From positions 1,056,177-1,120,176 of the forward strand of contig NZ_JAGFPK010000001.1 of the NCBI RefSeq assembly GCF_017599385.1: DNA of 64,000 bases, given 5' to 3'. Origin of the DNA: Ciceribacter sp. L1K22 (lineage in GTDB: Bacteria; Pseudomonadota; Alphaproteobacteria; Rhizobiales; Rhizobiaceae). Below the pieces are notes generated by a model. The model did no database searches. It worked only from the letters and a program-made list of their open reading frames with translations, and was not told where the DNA came from. The translations under genes and the position numbers were made by a program. Shown here piece by piece: positions 8,616-18,130 of the stretch. Each line of letters starts with the position of its first letter. Within the stretch, counting starts at the first letter, position 1.

Positions 8616-9716
8616 TTACGCGATTTCCGTGCCGCTGATGCGGATGCCGAATCCCTCAAGGCCCACATAGTGCCGTTCGCGCGACGCGTAGAGTTTGATT
8701 GATGTGACACCGAGATCCTTGAGGATCTGCGCGCCGAGACCGATCTCCAGCCATTCGCTCTCGCGCGCCTGGGCCTCCTGGTGTGCTTCGCGGTCGAACT
8801 TGCCAGCACGGGCAGTCGTAGACGCGCCGACACCCACCGATCCCTCACGAAGATAGACGATGACGCCGCGGCCCGCTTCGGCGATCCGCTTCATGATCGC
8901 CTCGATCTGTCGATCCTTTCCGAACACATCCTTGCCGACATGCTCTAGGTGCAGACGCACCGGAATGTCCTCTCCGTCCCTGATATCGCCGAAGACAAGA
9001 GCGAGATGCTGCATCGGATCCCAGGGCAGCGAATAGGCATGCGCCTTGGCCCGACCATAGGGCGTTTCGACATCGAAGCTCGAAGCAAGCTGGATCAGCG
9101 TTTCCTTGCGCTGACGGTAGGCGATGAGGTCAGCGACCGAAACCTGCTTCAGCCCGTGTTTTTCGGCAAAGGCCGTAACCTGCGGCCCCCGGGTGACCGT
9201 GCCGTCGTCATTGACGAGTTCGCATATGACGCCAACGGGTGGCAGCCCGGCGAGTTTGCACAGATCGACTGCGGCCTCGGTATGGCCTGAGCGCATCAGC
9301 ACGCCGCCCTCCCTGGCGACCAGCGGAAAGATATGGCCCGGGCGCACGAAATCGGCCGCCCCGCTGTTCGGATTGGCAAGGTTGCGAACCGTCAGCGTCC
9401 GATCGTCGGCAGAGATGCCCGTCGTCGTTCCATGCTTGAAATCGACCGACACCGTGAAGGCTGTCGTGTGGGCACTGTCGTTTTCCGCCACCATGGCGGT
9501 CAGGTTGAGACGCTTGGCTTCTTCCCGGGGCATTGGCGCACACACGATGCCGGAGGTGTGGCGGACGATGAATGCCATTTTCTCGGCGGTGCAATGGACG
9601 GCCGCGACGATCAGGTCGCCCTCGTTTTCGCGGTCGTCATCATCCGTCACCACGACGATCTCGCCGGCCTCAAAGGCACGGATGGCGTCGACGACGCGTT
9701 TCTGGTCATAGGCCAT
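8616..9716 (-). CDS. ribB: 3,4-dihydroxy-2-butanone-4-phosphate synthase with degenerate GTP cyclohydrolase II domain
   Basis: Riboflavin-pathway enzyme (366 aa) converting ribulose 5-phosphate to the four-carbon precursor. The N-terminal domain (about 1-205) is intact: DDDDRENEGDLIVAA, HTSGIVCAP, TGISADDR and SGHTEAAVDL. The C-terminal half aligns with GTP cyclohydrolase II, but where RibA has its zinc-binding cysteines this protein reads RLHLEHVGKDVFGKDRQIEA, with no cysteine, so that activity should be lost. This matches the RibBX-type variant known in Proteobacteria. ATG 9716 follows GAGG. It lies 9 nt after aroC. Confidence 0.93.
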   Translation of the reverse strand: MAYDQKRVVDAIRAFEAGEIVVVTDDDDRENEGDLIVAAVHCTAEKMAFIVRHTSGIVCAPMPREEAKRLNLTAMVAENDSAHTTAFTVSVDFKHGTTTGISADDRTLTVRNLANPNSGAADFVRPGHIFPLVAREGGVLMRSGHTEAAVDLCKLAGLPPVGVICELVNDDGTVTRGPQVTAFAEKHGLKQVSVADLIAYRQRKETLIQLASSFDVETPYGRAKAHAYSLPWDPMQHLALVFGDIRDGEDIPVRLHLEHVGKDVFGKDRQIEAIMKRIAEAGRGVIVYLREGSVGVGASTTARAGKFDREAHQEAQARESEWLEIGLGAQILKDLGVTSIKLYASRERHYVGLEGFGIRISGTEIA

Positions 9717-9725
9717 TGGCAAACC

Positions 9726-10820
9726 TCACTTCAGGCGGCCGGTCTGGCCGCGATCTCTCAGATAATGGTCCGCCAGGATGCAAGCCAGCATCGCCTCACC
9801 GACAGGTACCGCGCGGATTCCGACACAGGGGTCGTGGCGGCCCTTGGTGCGGACGTCGACATTCTTGCCATCAGCATCGATCGACTTTCGTTCCGTGAGA
9901 ATGGAGGAGGTCGGCTTGATCGCGAAACGCGCCACGATGGGTTCGCCCGTCGAGATCCCGCCGAGAATGCCGCCGGCATGGTTCGAGAGGAACAGCGGCT
10001 TTCCGTCATTGCCCATGCGCATTTCGTCGGCGTTTTCCTCACCGGTGATCGAGGCCGATTCGAAACCGTTGCCGATCTCCACACCCTTGACGGCGTTGAT
10101 CGACATCAGTCCCGCGGCGATCTCCTGATCGAGTTTGCCGTAGATCGGCGCGCCAAGACCGGCCGGCACACCTTCGGCCACCACCTCGATCACAGCCCCC
10201 ACGGAGGAGCCGGCTTTTCTGATCTCATCGAGATAAGCTTCCCAGACGGGAACGATGGCAGCATCCGGAGCGAAGAACGGGTTATTGTTCACCTCGTCCC
10301 AGTCCCAGTTGTTTCGGTCGATCTTGTGCTTGCCGATCTGCACAAGCGCGCCGCGGATCGTTACGTTGGGCAAGACGAGCCGTGCAATGCCGCCAGCGGC
10401 CACACGGGCTGCTGTCTCACGCGCGGAGGAGCGCCCGCCGCCGCGATGGTCGCGGACGCCATATTTTACGTCATAGGTGTAGTCGGCATGTCCGGGACGG
10501 TACTGCCGCGCGATCTCGCCATAGTCTTTCGAGCGCTGGTCGGTGTTCTCGATCATCAGCGAAATGGGCGTGCCGGTGGAAACGAGGCTGCCATCCTCTT
10601 GCGGCATGACACCGGAAAGAACCTTGACGAGATCGGCCTCGCGCCGCTGCGTCACGAAGCGCGACTGGCCGGGTTTGCGCCGGTCGAGCCACACCTGCAG
10701 GTCCTCCGGCGTGAAACGGAGACCGGGCGGGCAGCCATCGACAACGGCGCCGAGCGCGGGGCCGTGGCTTTCGCCCCAGGTGGTGACGCGGAACAGGTGA
10801 CCGAAGGTATTGTGCGACAT
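9726..10820 (-). CDS. aroC: Chorismate synthase
   Basis: Last enzyme of the shikimate pathway (364 aa): anti-elimination of phosphate from EPSP to chorismate, needing reduced FMN. The signatures are clear: [18 protein letters not shown] near the N-terminus, [17 protein letters not shown] in the middle, [13 protein letters not shown], and the [16 protein letters not shown] block near the end. Full family length. First gene of an aroC-ribB pair reading leftwards. The pairing puts an FMN-dependent enzyme beside a flavin-biosynthesis gene. Confidence 0.97.
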   Translation of the reverse strand: MSHNTFGHLFRVTTWGESHGPALGAVVDGCPPGLRFTPEDLQVWLDRRKPGQSRFVTQRREADLVKVLSGVMPQEDGSLVSTGTPISLMIENTDQRSKDYGEIARQYRPGHADYTYDVKYGVRDHRGGGRSSARETAARVAAGGIARLVLPNVTIRGALVQIGKHKIDRNNWDWDEVNNNPFFAPDAAIVPVWEAYLDEIRKAGSSVGAVIEVVAEGVPAGLGAPIYGKLDQEIAAGLMSINAVKGVEIGNGFESASITGEENADEMRMGNDGKPLFLSNHAGGILGGISTGEPIVARFAIKPTSSILTERKSIDADGKNVDVRTKGRHDPCVGIRAVPVGEAMLACILADHYLRDRGQTGRLK

Positions 10821-10952
10821 CGCGTTTATGACCGGCTGCGGAGCGTCTTTGCCCCTCTGTTTTCAAGCGGGCACACTCTTACGGGAAAGCCGGACGGCGG
10901 GAAAGCCCTTCCTGTGCATCCACGCAGGACACGCTGTTCACCGGTCGACGGA

Positions 10953-13900
10953 TCAGGACGCCTTCGGCAGCACGGTCGTATTGGCGAGTTCGACAAACTC
11001 GTCGAACGACAGCGGCTTGGCGAATGCGAATCCCTGCAGGATGTCGCATCCGAGTTCTCGAAGCAGATGCGCGTGTTGCGGTGTTTCCACCCCTTCCGCC
11101 ACCGACTCGATACCCAGCGAGCGGGCGATGTCGATGATCGAGCGCACCAGCGTCCGTTCCTGAGGAGAGTCGAGGATCGGCATCACAAGCTGCCGGTCGA
11201 TCTTCAGCCGCTTGGGCTTGAGCTTCAGCAGGCTGACGATGGAGGTGTGGCCGGTGCCGAAATCGTCAATTTCGATGTCGATCCCCAGCGCTTTGATCCG
11301 TTCGATGTTGTGGACGGTGACATCGTCGCTGTCATCGAGAAAGATCGATTCCACCAGTTCGAAGCAGATTTCCCCGGGAGACAGGGCAAGCCCTGTCAGG
11401 CTGTCGATCAGCGCCTCGTCGTGAAGGCGCTTGGATGACACGTTGACGGAGATCTTCGGTAGCATGATGCCGCGTGCTGTCAGACGCATCTTGTCCCGGA
11501 GGGCAAGTTCCAGCACGAGCTGATCGATGCGTGCCATGACGTTGAGTTCTTCGGCCGTCTTCAGGAACGCGCCAGAGGGCAGCACACCGCGTTCCGGGTG
11601 ATTCCACCGAACCAAAGCCTCCGCTCCGGTCATATGCATCGTGCTGGCGTCATATTGCGGCTGATACCAGACGGTGAATTCGTCGCGCTCCAGTCCCGCC
11701 AGCATTTCATCGGCCATGCGCTTGCTGTTGACGATGTTCGCTTGCAGTTCGTGGGTGAAGAACTGGAAGCCGTTTCGGCCCTTTTCCTTTGCCTGGTAAA
11801 GCGCGATGTCGGCGTTCACGAGGATCTTTCGAGCGTCGATATGCGTGCCGTGAGCCTGGGCGATGCCGATCGAGACGCCGCAGCGGCATTGGAAACCCTC
11901 GAAATCGACCGGGCGGCTCATTTCCTCGATGATGCGCGAAGAGAGTGCGGCAAGCGCGTCCGGGCCTGATGTCTCCGTCGCCAGGATGACGAATTCGTCG
12001 CCGCCGATCCGCGCGACGATGTCTCCCCGCCTGACGTGGCGCATCAGAACTTGCGACGCGTGCACCAGCATCGCATCGCCCGCGGCATGTCCCAGGGTGT
12101 CGTTGATCGTCTTGAACCGGTCGAGGTCGAGATGCAGGATCGCGAACTTGATGCGGCGCGATTGGCTTTCTCGTGACAGGGCATCAAGCTCCATGTCGAT
12201 CTTGCGGCGATTGCCAAGTGAGGTCAGAGGGTCGTGCAGCGAGTTGTATTCGATGCGCGCCTTCGTCAGCTCCAGTTCAATATTGCGGGCGTCAGCCTCC
12301 TCCTTGGCAACCTTCAATTCCTCCGTCAGGAGCACGTCGGCAGTCACATCGAAGGCTATCCCGATGATTTTCTGGTTTCCGTCGCGACCCGTGTGCACCT
12401 GGCCGACGGACCGGACGTAGCGGAAATCCCCATCGGGCAGCAGGATGCGCTGGATGCTCTGCAGGGTGGTATGGCGGCGGATCGCCTGGTTGGTCGTATC
12501 AAGCACGGATCGGCGGTCGTCCGGATGGATGCAGCCCAGCCACTGCTCTTCCGTCACGCGCTCGGCGCTGAAGGGGAGACCGTACAACTGATGCATGCGC
12601 TCGTCCCAGATGGCACCGCCATTGGTCAGGTCCGCTTCCCAGATGCCGCAATTATAGGAGGCGAGGGCGAGATCGAACTTGTGCGACAGCTCGGCCAGCT
12701 CATGTTCCCGGCTCGACAGTTCGTCCAGCGCCAGCTCAAGCTCGGCGTTCTTGATGTCGCTGGTTTCCTTGGCGTTCTGCAGGTCACGGTTCATCAGCAC
12801 GTCTGATGTCACGTCCCAGACGATGCCGGTAAACTTCGTCTTGAAATCGGGGGTGGTCGAGCAGGAACTGACGAGCCGGAGATGGCGGATCGAGCCGTCT
12901 TCCAGCCTCACCCGGTAGATGATGTCCAGAATCTGGTTCTCTCCGGCCTTGCGGAGAAAGCGGAAGGAATCGTCGACGAATTTCATGTCGTCCGGATGGA
13001 CTGCCTGTTGCCAGTCCGAGATACGGTTGACGCTTTCCTTGTCACAAGGAGCGCAGCCGTGAAGTTGCGAGCTGCGGTCGTCCCAGTAAAGTCTATGTTC
13101 CGGCTCCCACGCTTCCCAGACGCCGATACTTGCGGCGTTCATGGCGAGGTCGAACCGCTGCGACAGCTCGACCAGCTTCTCTTCGCGCGTGCGCAGCGTG
13201 GCGATGTTGCGGTTCCGCTCTCCGAGAAGCAGCGTTGCGAAGAAGATCGGCACGATCAGCATCAGCGAGGTTGCCGCTACAAAAACGCGGAAGGATATTT
13301 TTGCCGGATTTTGGACGTCCCAGCCGCCGGCGGGGACGGCAATGATCTGCCATTTACCCCCCGGAACAGGAATCTCGCGAACCACCGGCGCGAGGGATTG
13401 AGGCACATCCGGACCATGGATCATCGTCACCTTGCCATCGTCGGCTATCTGCCGGATCGTCAGCACGAGATCGACACCATCCGCCGCCGACCGCTCCGCA
13501 AGGGAAGTCAGGCCAACGGCCTTCATCAAATCATCCTTGTGCAGCGTTAGAGCGAGCGCGCCCCAGTCCTGCTTGGACGTGCTGTCGCCTAGGGTCATCG
13601 GGACGGCAAGCGAGAGAAAGCCGCTCGGATCATACTTCATCGATGCTGAGGTCGATCCGTTGTCGCGAGCCGCTTTCAGTTCATCGATGTGTTGGCGGGT
13701 CAGCGCGCGGGTGTCGCCCTTGAGATCGGGAGCCGGTCTCACCGAGTGCAAGCCGTAGCCGGGCGCAAGTCCCACCGAGGCGATGTGATCGTGCCGCTCC
13801 ATCAGCCGGTCGGCCATTTCGCTCAGGTCATCGAGGCTCGTGTCCGCGCGTGTGCGCAATGTGTCTCTCAGCTGTTCGGCGGCTGCAAGGTCGGCCGACA

Positions 13901-14108
13901 ATCGATGTTCGACCGCCGCGGCAACCATGGTCACATCCTTGCCGATCATATCGATGAGCGTGGCGCGGTTCGCATCGCTGTTTTTCTGATCGAGATGAAA
14001 GGCCGCGCCGATGATCGCAAGCGCGGCGAGGACGGCGCCGGTGAACATCACCAGCGAACGGGCGCGCGTGCCCGGAGCTTGATCTTTTCCCGATAGTGTC
14101 AGTCTCAC
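10953..14108 (-). CDS. CHASE-like sensor, PAS-PAS-GGDEF-EAL c-di-GMP protein
   Basis: Membrane c-di-GMP signalling protein (1051 aa). Helices at about 17-37 and 272-295 enclose a ~230-residue periplasmic sensor that looks CHASE-like. Then come two PAS domains (about 315-435 and 475-590), a GGDEF domain (about 620-785) and an EAL domain (about 795-1040). The cyclase site is intact (GGDEF 702-706) with an upstream inhibitory-site pattern R-x-x-D (693-696). The phosphodiesterase residues are also present: EALVRW, NVSS, ELVES, DDFGTG, KIDR, AEGVET and QGF. It could therefore make or degrade c-di-GMP depending on its signal. Stands alone, 132 nt beyond aroC. Confidence 0.93.
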   Translation of the reverse strand: MRLTLSGKDQAPGTRARSLVMFTGAVLAALAIIGAAFHLDQKNSDANRATLIDMIGKDVTMVAAAVEHRLSADLAAAEQLRDTLRTRADTSLDDLSEMADRLMERHDHIASVGLAPGYGLHSVRPAPDLKGDTRALTRQHIDELKAARDNGSTSASMKYDPSGFLSLAVPMTLGDSTSKQDWGALALTLHKDDLMKAVGLTSLAERSAADGVDLVLTIRQIADDGKVTMIHGPDVPQSLAPVVREIPVPGGKWQIIAVPAGGWDVQNPAKISFRVFVAATSLMLIVPIFFATLLLGERNRNIATLRTREEKLVELSQRFDLAMNAASIGVWEAWEPEHRLYWDDRSSQLHGCAPCDKESVNRISDWQQAVHPDDMKFVDDSFRFLRKAGENQILDIIYRVRLEDGSIRHLRLVSSCSTTPDFKTKFTGIVWDVTSDVLMNRDLQNAKETSDIKNAELELALDELSSREHELAELSHKFDLALASYNCGIWEADLTNGGAIWDERMHQLYGLPFSAERVTEEQWLGCIHPDDRRSVLDTTNQAIRRHTTLQSIQRILLPDGDFRYVRSVGQVHTGRDGNQKIIGIAFDVTADVLLTEELKVAKEEADARNIELELTKARIEYNSLHDPLTSLGNRRKIDMELDALSRESQSRRIKFAILHLDLDRFKTINDTLGHAAGDAMLVHASQVLMRHVRRGDIVARIGGDEFVILATETSGPDALAALSSRIIEEMSRPVDFEGFQCRCGVSIGIAQAHGTHIDARKILVNADIALYQAKEKGRNGFQFFTHELQANIVNSKRMADEMLAGLERDEFTVWYQPQYDASTMHMTGAEALVRWNHPERGVLPSGAFLKTAEELNVMARIDQLVLELALRDKMRLTARGIMLPKISVNVSSKRLHDEALIDSLTGLALSPGEICFELVESIFLDDSDDVTVHNIERIKALGIDIEIDDFGTGHTSIVSLLKLKPKRLKIDRQLVMPILDSPQERTLVRSIIDIARSLGIESVAEGVETPQHAHLLRELGCDILQGFAFAKPLSFDEFVELANTTVLPKAS

Positions 14109-14387
14109 TCGTGATCGCCCCCGATGCCCTTGTATTTCAGAGGTAATTCTTCGCGGTTAATTTATGATTGAATGGACTGGCGACGCGTCAGGCATCGCCT
14201 CCAAAAAGGCATTATCCGGGGAAAAACAGCCGTGCCCTGCTGCCCGTCTTCGCGTCCGGCTTGATTGCGAGGCGTAATCCGGTCATCAATCTCGGAACTG
14301 TCATGTTTGCGAGCAACTTTCGCCGTATTTGGGAGGATAGTTTTGTTGAGCCGTTCGTTTCTCTCGATAACTGCCAGGGTTGTTCAC

Positions 14388-14648
14388 ATGCGACTGATGA
14401 TTTCCGTGCTTCTGGCAATTGCCGGTCTTCTTTCCCCGCTGCACGCCAACGCCGAAAGCGCGGATGTGGAGGCCCGGATCAGGAATGTCGATGTCAATGG
14501 TCTCAGCCTGACGCTTGAAGATGGCAAGACCTACGCTGTCCCCGAAGAATTCAACTTCGAAGGCCTGGAAGCCGGTGTGAACGTCATCGTGTTCTATACC
14601 GAGGTCGACGGAAAGCGTGTGGTCGATGATCTGGAGATCATCCAGTAA
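14388..14648 (+). CDS. DUF1344 domain secreted small protein
   Basis: Small exported protein of 86 aa. ATG 14388 opens a signal peptide (MRLMISVLLAIAGLLSPLHANAES). The mature part, VEARIRNVDVNGLSLTLEDGKTYAVPEEF, is typical of DUF1344, a small OB-like beta-barrel family common in rhizobia. Function unknown. The longer frame upstream is not needed: an AGGG precedes this ATG and the signal peptide begins exactly here. Convergent with the histidine phosphatase gene. Confidence 0.82.
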   Translation: MRLMISVLLAIAGLLSPLHANAESADVEARIRNVDVNGLSLTLEDGKTYAVPEEFNFEGLEAGVNVIVFYTEVDGKRVVDDLEIIQ

Positions 14649-14668
14649 CGACAGTGTTTACCGGCCTG

Positions 14669-15259
14669 TCACAGCCAGCTGGTGATGCCGTTGTCGCGGT
14701 CTATTTTCAGAATACGATCCTGGGGAATATTCATCTCGCAGGCGTCGTCGGCGGGTCGTCCATCGACGAGTTTCATGACGGTGCGCATGACCCCGCCATG
14801 GGCAACGCAGATGGTCGGCCGGGACACCTCGCCGAGCCACGCGCCTACGCGCCATGACAGGATTTCATAGCTCTCCGCGTCCGTTCCAGGCGGAATGAAG
14901 TCCCATTTACCTGCGGCCCGCGCAGCGATCTTGTCTGGAAACTCCAGTGCCAGCTCGTGGAAGGTATGACCCTCCCAGTCGCCAAAGCTGATTTCCTTCA
15001 GCCGGCCGTCGGTTCGGTAGGCAAGGGGAGGCAGGCCCATTGCCGACCGTAGCAACTCCATCGTCTCGCGTGTCCGCGACAGAGGCGATGCCACGAAATC
15101 ATAGTCGGCTGCCGCGTCCCCGATCAGCGACGCGAGCATTTCACCATTGCCGGTCGCCTGACCGCGACCGGTGTCGTTGAGCGGGATGTCGTGTTGCCCC
15201 TGGAAGCGCCCTTCGGCATTCCAATCGGTTTGCCCGTGGCGGATCATGTAGATGAGCAC
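14669..15259 (-). CDS. Histidine phosphatase family protein (phosphoglycerate-mutase-like)
   Basis: Histidine-phosphatase superfamily enzyme of 196 aa. The phosphohistidine motif is IRHGQTDWN near the N-terminus; SPLSRTRETM and the late VAHGGVMRT supply the second catalytic His region. The GTG at 15259 is used because GGAGG lies just before it; an ATG four codons further is the alternative. The gene starts 16 nt after fabI, so the two are cotranscribed. The substrate is not defined: such proteins range from cofactor-dependent mutases to general phosphatases. Confidence 0.88.
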   Translation of the reverse strand: MLIYMIRHGQTDWNAEGRFQGQHDIPLNDTGRGQATGNGEMLASLIGDAAADYDFVASPLSRTRETMELLRSAMGLPPLAYRTDGRLKEISFGDWEGHTFHELALEFPDKIAARAAGKWDFIPPGTDAESYEILSWRVGAWLGEVSRPTICVAHGGVMRTVMKLVDGRPADDACEMNIPQDRILKIDRDNGITSWL

Positions 15260-15275
15260 GGGACCTCCGGGCCAC

Positions 15276-16094
15276 TCACTCCTTGACGACGGAGATGTCA
15301 GGCGCGTCCACCGCCTTCATGCCGACCGTGTGATAGCCGGAATCGACATGGTGCACTTCGCCGGTGACCCCGGTGGAAAGATCGGACAAAAGATAGACGC
15401 CCGACTTGCCGACTTCCTCGATCGACACCGTGCGCTTCAGCGGTGCGTTGTATTCGTTCCACTTGAGGATATAGCGGAAATCGCCGATGCCGGAGGCGGC
15501 CAGCGTCTTGATCGGACCGGCCGAGATCGCGTTGACGCGAATGCCGCGGCCGCCCATGTCGACCGCGAGATAGCGCACCGACGCCTCGAGCGCCGCCTTG
15601 GCGACACCCATGACGTTGTAGTGCGGCATGACCTTTTCGGCGCCGTAATAGGTGAGCGTCAGCAGCGAACCGCCGTCATTCATGATCGCTTCGGCGCGAT
15701 TTGCAACGGCCGTGAAGGAATAGACCGAGATATCCATCGACTTCGCGAAGTTTTCGCGGCTGGTGTCGATGTAGCGGCCTGTTAGCTCGTCCTTGTCGGA
15801 AAATGCGATCGCGTGAACGACGAAGTCGATCTTGCCCCATGCCTTTTCGACATTCGCGAAGACCTCGTCAATCGTCGCCAGGTCGGTAACGTCGCAATGG
15901 CCGGCCATAAGCGCGTCCAGTTCCTGCGCCAGCGGCTCGACGCGCTTCTTCAGAGCATCGCCCTGCCAGGTCAGCGCAATTTCCGCGCCCGCTTCGCGAC
16001 AGGCCTTGGCAATCCCCCATGCGATGGAACGATTGTTGGCGACACCCATGATGACGCCGCGCTTGCCTGCCATCAGACCAGAACTCTGGGCCAT
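15276..16094 (-). CDS. fabI: Enoyl-[acyl-carrier-protein] reductase (NADH)
   Basis: FabI of 272 aa, catalysing the last reduction in each fatty-acid elongation cycle. SDR-fold features: the cofactor loop GVANNRSIAWGIAKA, and the catalytic tyrosine/lysine in HYNVMGVAKAALEASVRYLA (Y-x6-K, FabI type). ATG 16094 has AAGGAG 7 nt upstream, and the longer frame from 16121 lacks support. A short inverted repeat abuts this ribosome-binding site (see 16104-16122). First gene of fabI-histidine phosphatase. Confidence 0.96.
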   Translation of the reverse strand: MAQSSGLMAGKRGVIMGVANNRSIAWGIAKACREAGAEIALTWQGDALKKRVEPLAQELDALMAGHCDVTDLATIDEVFANVEKAWGKIDFVVHAIAFSDKDELTGRYIDTSRENFAKSMDISVYSFTAVANRAEAIMNDGGSLLTLTYYGAEKVMPHYNVMGVAKAALEASVRYLAVDMGGRGIRVNAISAGPIKTLAASGIGDFRYILKWNEYNAPLKRTVSIEEVGKSGVYLLSDLSTGVTGEVHHVDSGYHTVGMKAVDAPDISVVKE

Positions 16095-16103
16095 TCCATG
16101 CTC

Positions 16104-16122
16104 CTTGATGCTTTTAATCAAG
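16104..16122 (-). promoter_or_regulatory. fabI: Inverted repeat abutting the fabI ribosome-binding site
   Basis: In fabI-sense orientation the arms are CTTGAT and ATCAAG with a 7-nt A-rich spacer. The second arm runs directly into GGAG, so its last three bases belong to the AAGGAG ribosome-binding site. In RNA this could partly occlude initiation; as DNA it could be an operator. The arm is only 6 bp, so chance is possible. Confidence 0.35.
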
Positions 16123-16215
16123 TCTGCCTATGGCATAGCCGGCACGGGCGTTCAAGCTGCCGCGGATCATCTACTGTTTGGTGGCGTAACAAAGGGTGTA
16201 TCTGTCATCAAACCG

Positions 16216-17424
16216 TTATAAAAACAGGCCTTCACGCATCAGGCGCATGAGATCGGTGACCTTTTCGTCGGGCTTTTCCCACAGGAGAACCCTGACCTCC
16301 ACCAACAGGTTGCCGCGTCCGCCCTGGCCGTCCGGCAAGCCCTTGCCCTCGATGGTCAGTATCTGGTCCGATCCGGACCAGGCGGGCACTGTCAGCTCAA
16401 TAGGACCTTCGGGACCCTCAACCGACGTTTCGCATCCGAGAACCGCGTTTTCGAGTGTCACCGGCAGAACGGTACGGATATCCAGCCCATCGACGCGGAA
16501 TTTCTCCGACTTCAAGACCTTGAGCGTGACGACGACATCGCCGCGCTGCATGCCGTTGAGCTTGAGCCCTTGACCCTTGACGCGGACGGTATCGCCATCG
16601 GTGAGGCCCCCTTCGAGCGGCACGCGAATGTCCCGGCCATCCGAAAGGGTCGCGGTGATGGAGACGGTGTTGATCAGGTCATCGATCGCGACGGTCGCAT
16701 CAATGAACAGATCTGGCGCCTTCTCCGGCGGCGGCTGAACCCCGCGCAGCCTCCGCACGAGCGAGGTAATCAGTTCGAACGGGCCGAGCGGGCGGGCGCT
16801 GCCCTCGGTGGAGCCATCGCCCTCCGTAGCGTCCTGCGTTCCCTCGCCATCGCGGCGCATGTTGTCAGCCGCGGCTTGCGCCTCCGGCGATGCGCCAAAA
16901 ATCCGGGACACCACGTCTTCCGGGCTTTCGGACTTTTCAGCCTGCGGCGCCTCGGTCTTGGCTGAAGAGGGCTTTGCCTGAGGCTGGTGCTGAGGCTTCT
17001 GCCCCGCATTCGGTGAGGGCGATTGGGTAGACGACTGGGCGGCCTGCATGGCAGCCTGCGTCGCCTTGTCAGCCTTGGCCTTCTCCGCTTCGGCTTTTGC
17101 CAACTCGGCAAGGATGCGCTCGGCGTTGGCCTTGGCGACCTTCGCCCGTTCGGCGGCTTCGCGCGCGGCTTCGCGCTGCTGCATGATCGTCTGTTCGCGT
17201 GCCCGCGCTTCGGCCATCAGACGCTGCTTGTCGTAGCGGCTGCGCTTGCTTGGGTCCTTCAACACCTCGTAGGCCCTCCCGACCTCGGCGAACCGTTGGG
17301 TTGCGTGCGGGTCTTCCCGGTTCTGGTCCGGGTGAACGGATTTGGCCTTGGCGCGCCAGGCCGCCTTGATTTCCTCGGCGTCTGCATCCCGCTTTACGCC
17401 GAGGATAGAATAAGGATCACGCAT
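16216..17424 (-). CDS. J-domain cochaperone with C-terminal DnaJ substrate-binding domain
   Basis: DnaJ/CbpA-like protein of 402 aa. The N-terminal J domain (about 1-65) has MRDPYSILGVKRDADAEEIK and the HPD triad at 31-33 that stimulates DnaK ATPase. A long Ala/Lys/Glu-rich helical stretch follows (about 68-125), then a Gln/Pro/Ser-rich linker, then the DnaJ C-terminal domain from about 220 (LFIDATVAIDDLINTVSITATLSDGRDIRVPLEGG). The cysteine zinc finger of true DnaJ is absent. ATG 17424 is preferred to TTG 17427. Single gene; the unusual central helix is the main oddity. Confidence 0.88.
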   Translation of the reverse strand: MRDPYSILGVKRDADAEEIKAAWRAKAKSVHPDQNREDPHATQRFAEVGRAYEVLKDPSKRSRYDKQRLMAEARAREQTIMQQREAAREAAERAKVAKANAERILAELAKAEAEKAKADKATQAAMQAAQSSTQSPSPNAGQKPQHQPQAKPSSAKTEAPQAEKSESPEDVVSRIFGASPEAQAAADNMRRDGEGTQDATEGDGSTEGSARPLGPFELITSLVRRLRGVQPPPEKAPDLFIDATVAIDDLINTVSITATLSDGRDIRVPLEGGLTDGDTVRVKGQGLKLNGMQRGDVVVTLKVLKSEKFRVDGLDIRTVLPVTLENAVLGCETSVEGPEGPIELTVPAWSGSDQILTIEGKGLPDGQGGRGNLLVEVRVLLWEKPDEKVTDLMRLMREGLFL

Positions 17425-17613
17425 CAAAGATCACCGACTGAAAACATGACTGGCGTGCAGGATCATCTGCCGCGCCCGATCTTGAACCCACTGCGCCGCT
17501 TGCCATCCGCGGACGTCCCATTCCGCGGATCATGACAACAACTTGCTAATTAGAGGTTACGGCCGTTGTCGCCGCTCGGGCGGCTTTGACCCGTTTTGCG
17601 ACAGCACCGGCGA

Positions 17614-18021
17614 TCAGCGTTCGCGATCGAAGGCGAGCAGGTTCCACTTGCCGTCGCCGGTCATGCAAGTCTTGCCGTCGAACCTTGCTATGCCGTCATA
17701 GGCGTGACGGGTCGTGGTGAATTCGCGGCAAACCGTCGTGCCGTCTCGATTCTCGCGGATCACGCTGATGACGCCCGCGCTGCCCGTCGCGGCGTTGGCC
17801 CATGGAAGCGGATTCGCGCCGACCTTCTCGAGGTCCGCCGAGGAAACGGCATTCTGTACCGTGATCTCGTCCGTGCTTCCGCCCGGGCGGCCCTTGGCGA
17901 CAGTGCTGGTGGAGATCGACCGATCGACCTTCTCGCCCCCGAAAAGATCTAGCCCCCCGCCGACGCAGCCGCTCAGGGATAGGCCGATGGCGGCTAAGGC
18001 AGGTAGGACGCGAAGCCGCAT
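17614..18021 (-). CDS. Lipoprotein, surface-antigen-like (17 kDa family)
   Basis: Predicted lipoprotein of 135 aa. ATG 18021 follows AAGGGG and opens a signal peptide ending in the lipobox LSLSGC. The mature part is about 115 residues. It ends TTVCREFTTTRHAYDGIARFDGKTCMTGDGKWNL, resembling the C-terminal half of RT0821/Lpp0805-type surface antigens (17 kDa family) with a conserved Cys pair. Probably outer-membrane anchored. Divergent from pdxH, from which it is separated by 109 nt. Confidence 0.75.
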   Translation of the reverse strand: MRLRVLPALAAIGLSLSGCVGGGLDLFGGEKVDRSISTSTVAKGRPGGSTDEITVQNAVSSADLEKVGANPLPWANAATGSAGVISVIRENRDGTTVCREFTTTRHAYDGIARFDGKTCMTGDGKWNLLAFDRER

Positions 18022-18130
18022 CTTGAACCCCTTTGTGTCGTCATTCGACTTTGCTATGTCTTCCAAGGCATCCAGTCCAGTCGTACGAGGCCGGGCATCC
18101 AGAATGTCGTTCAGGAGCAATTGAATCAAT

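Noticed and set aside
9333-11438. 701-codon open frame on the + strand
   Set aside because: It is antisense to ribB, aroC and the GGDEF/EAL gene, all with clear family motifs. GC-rich DNA often leaves such antisense frames open, and the translation is Arg/Gly/His-rich with no recognisable domain.
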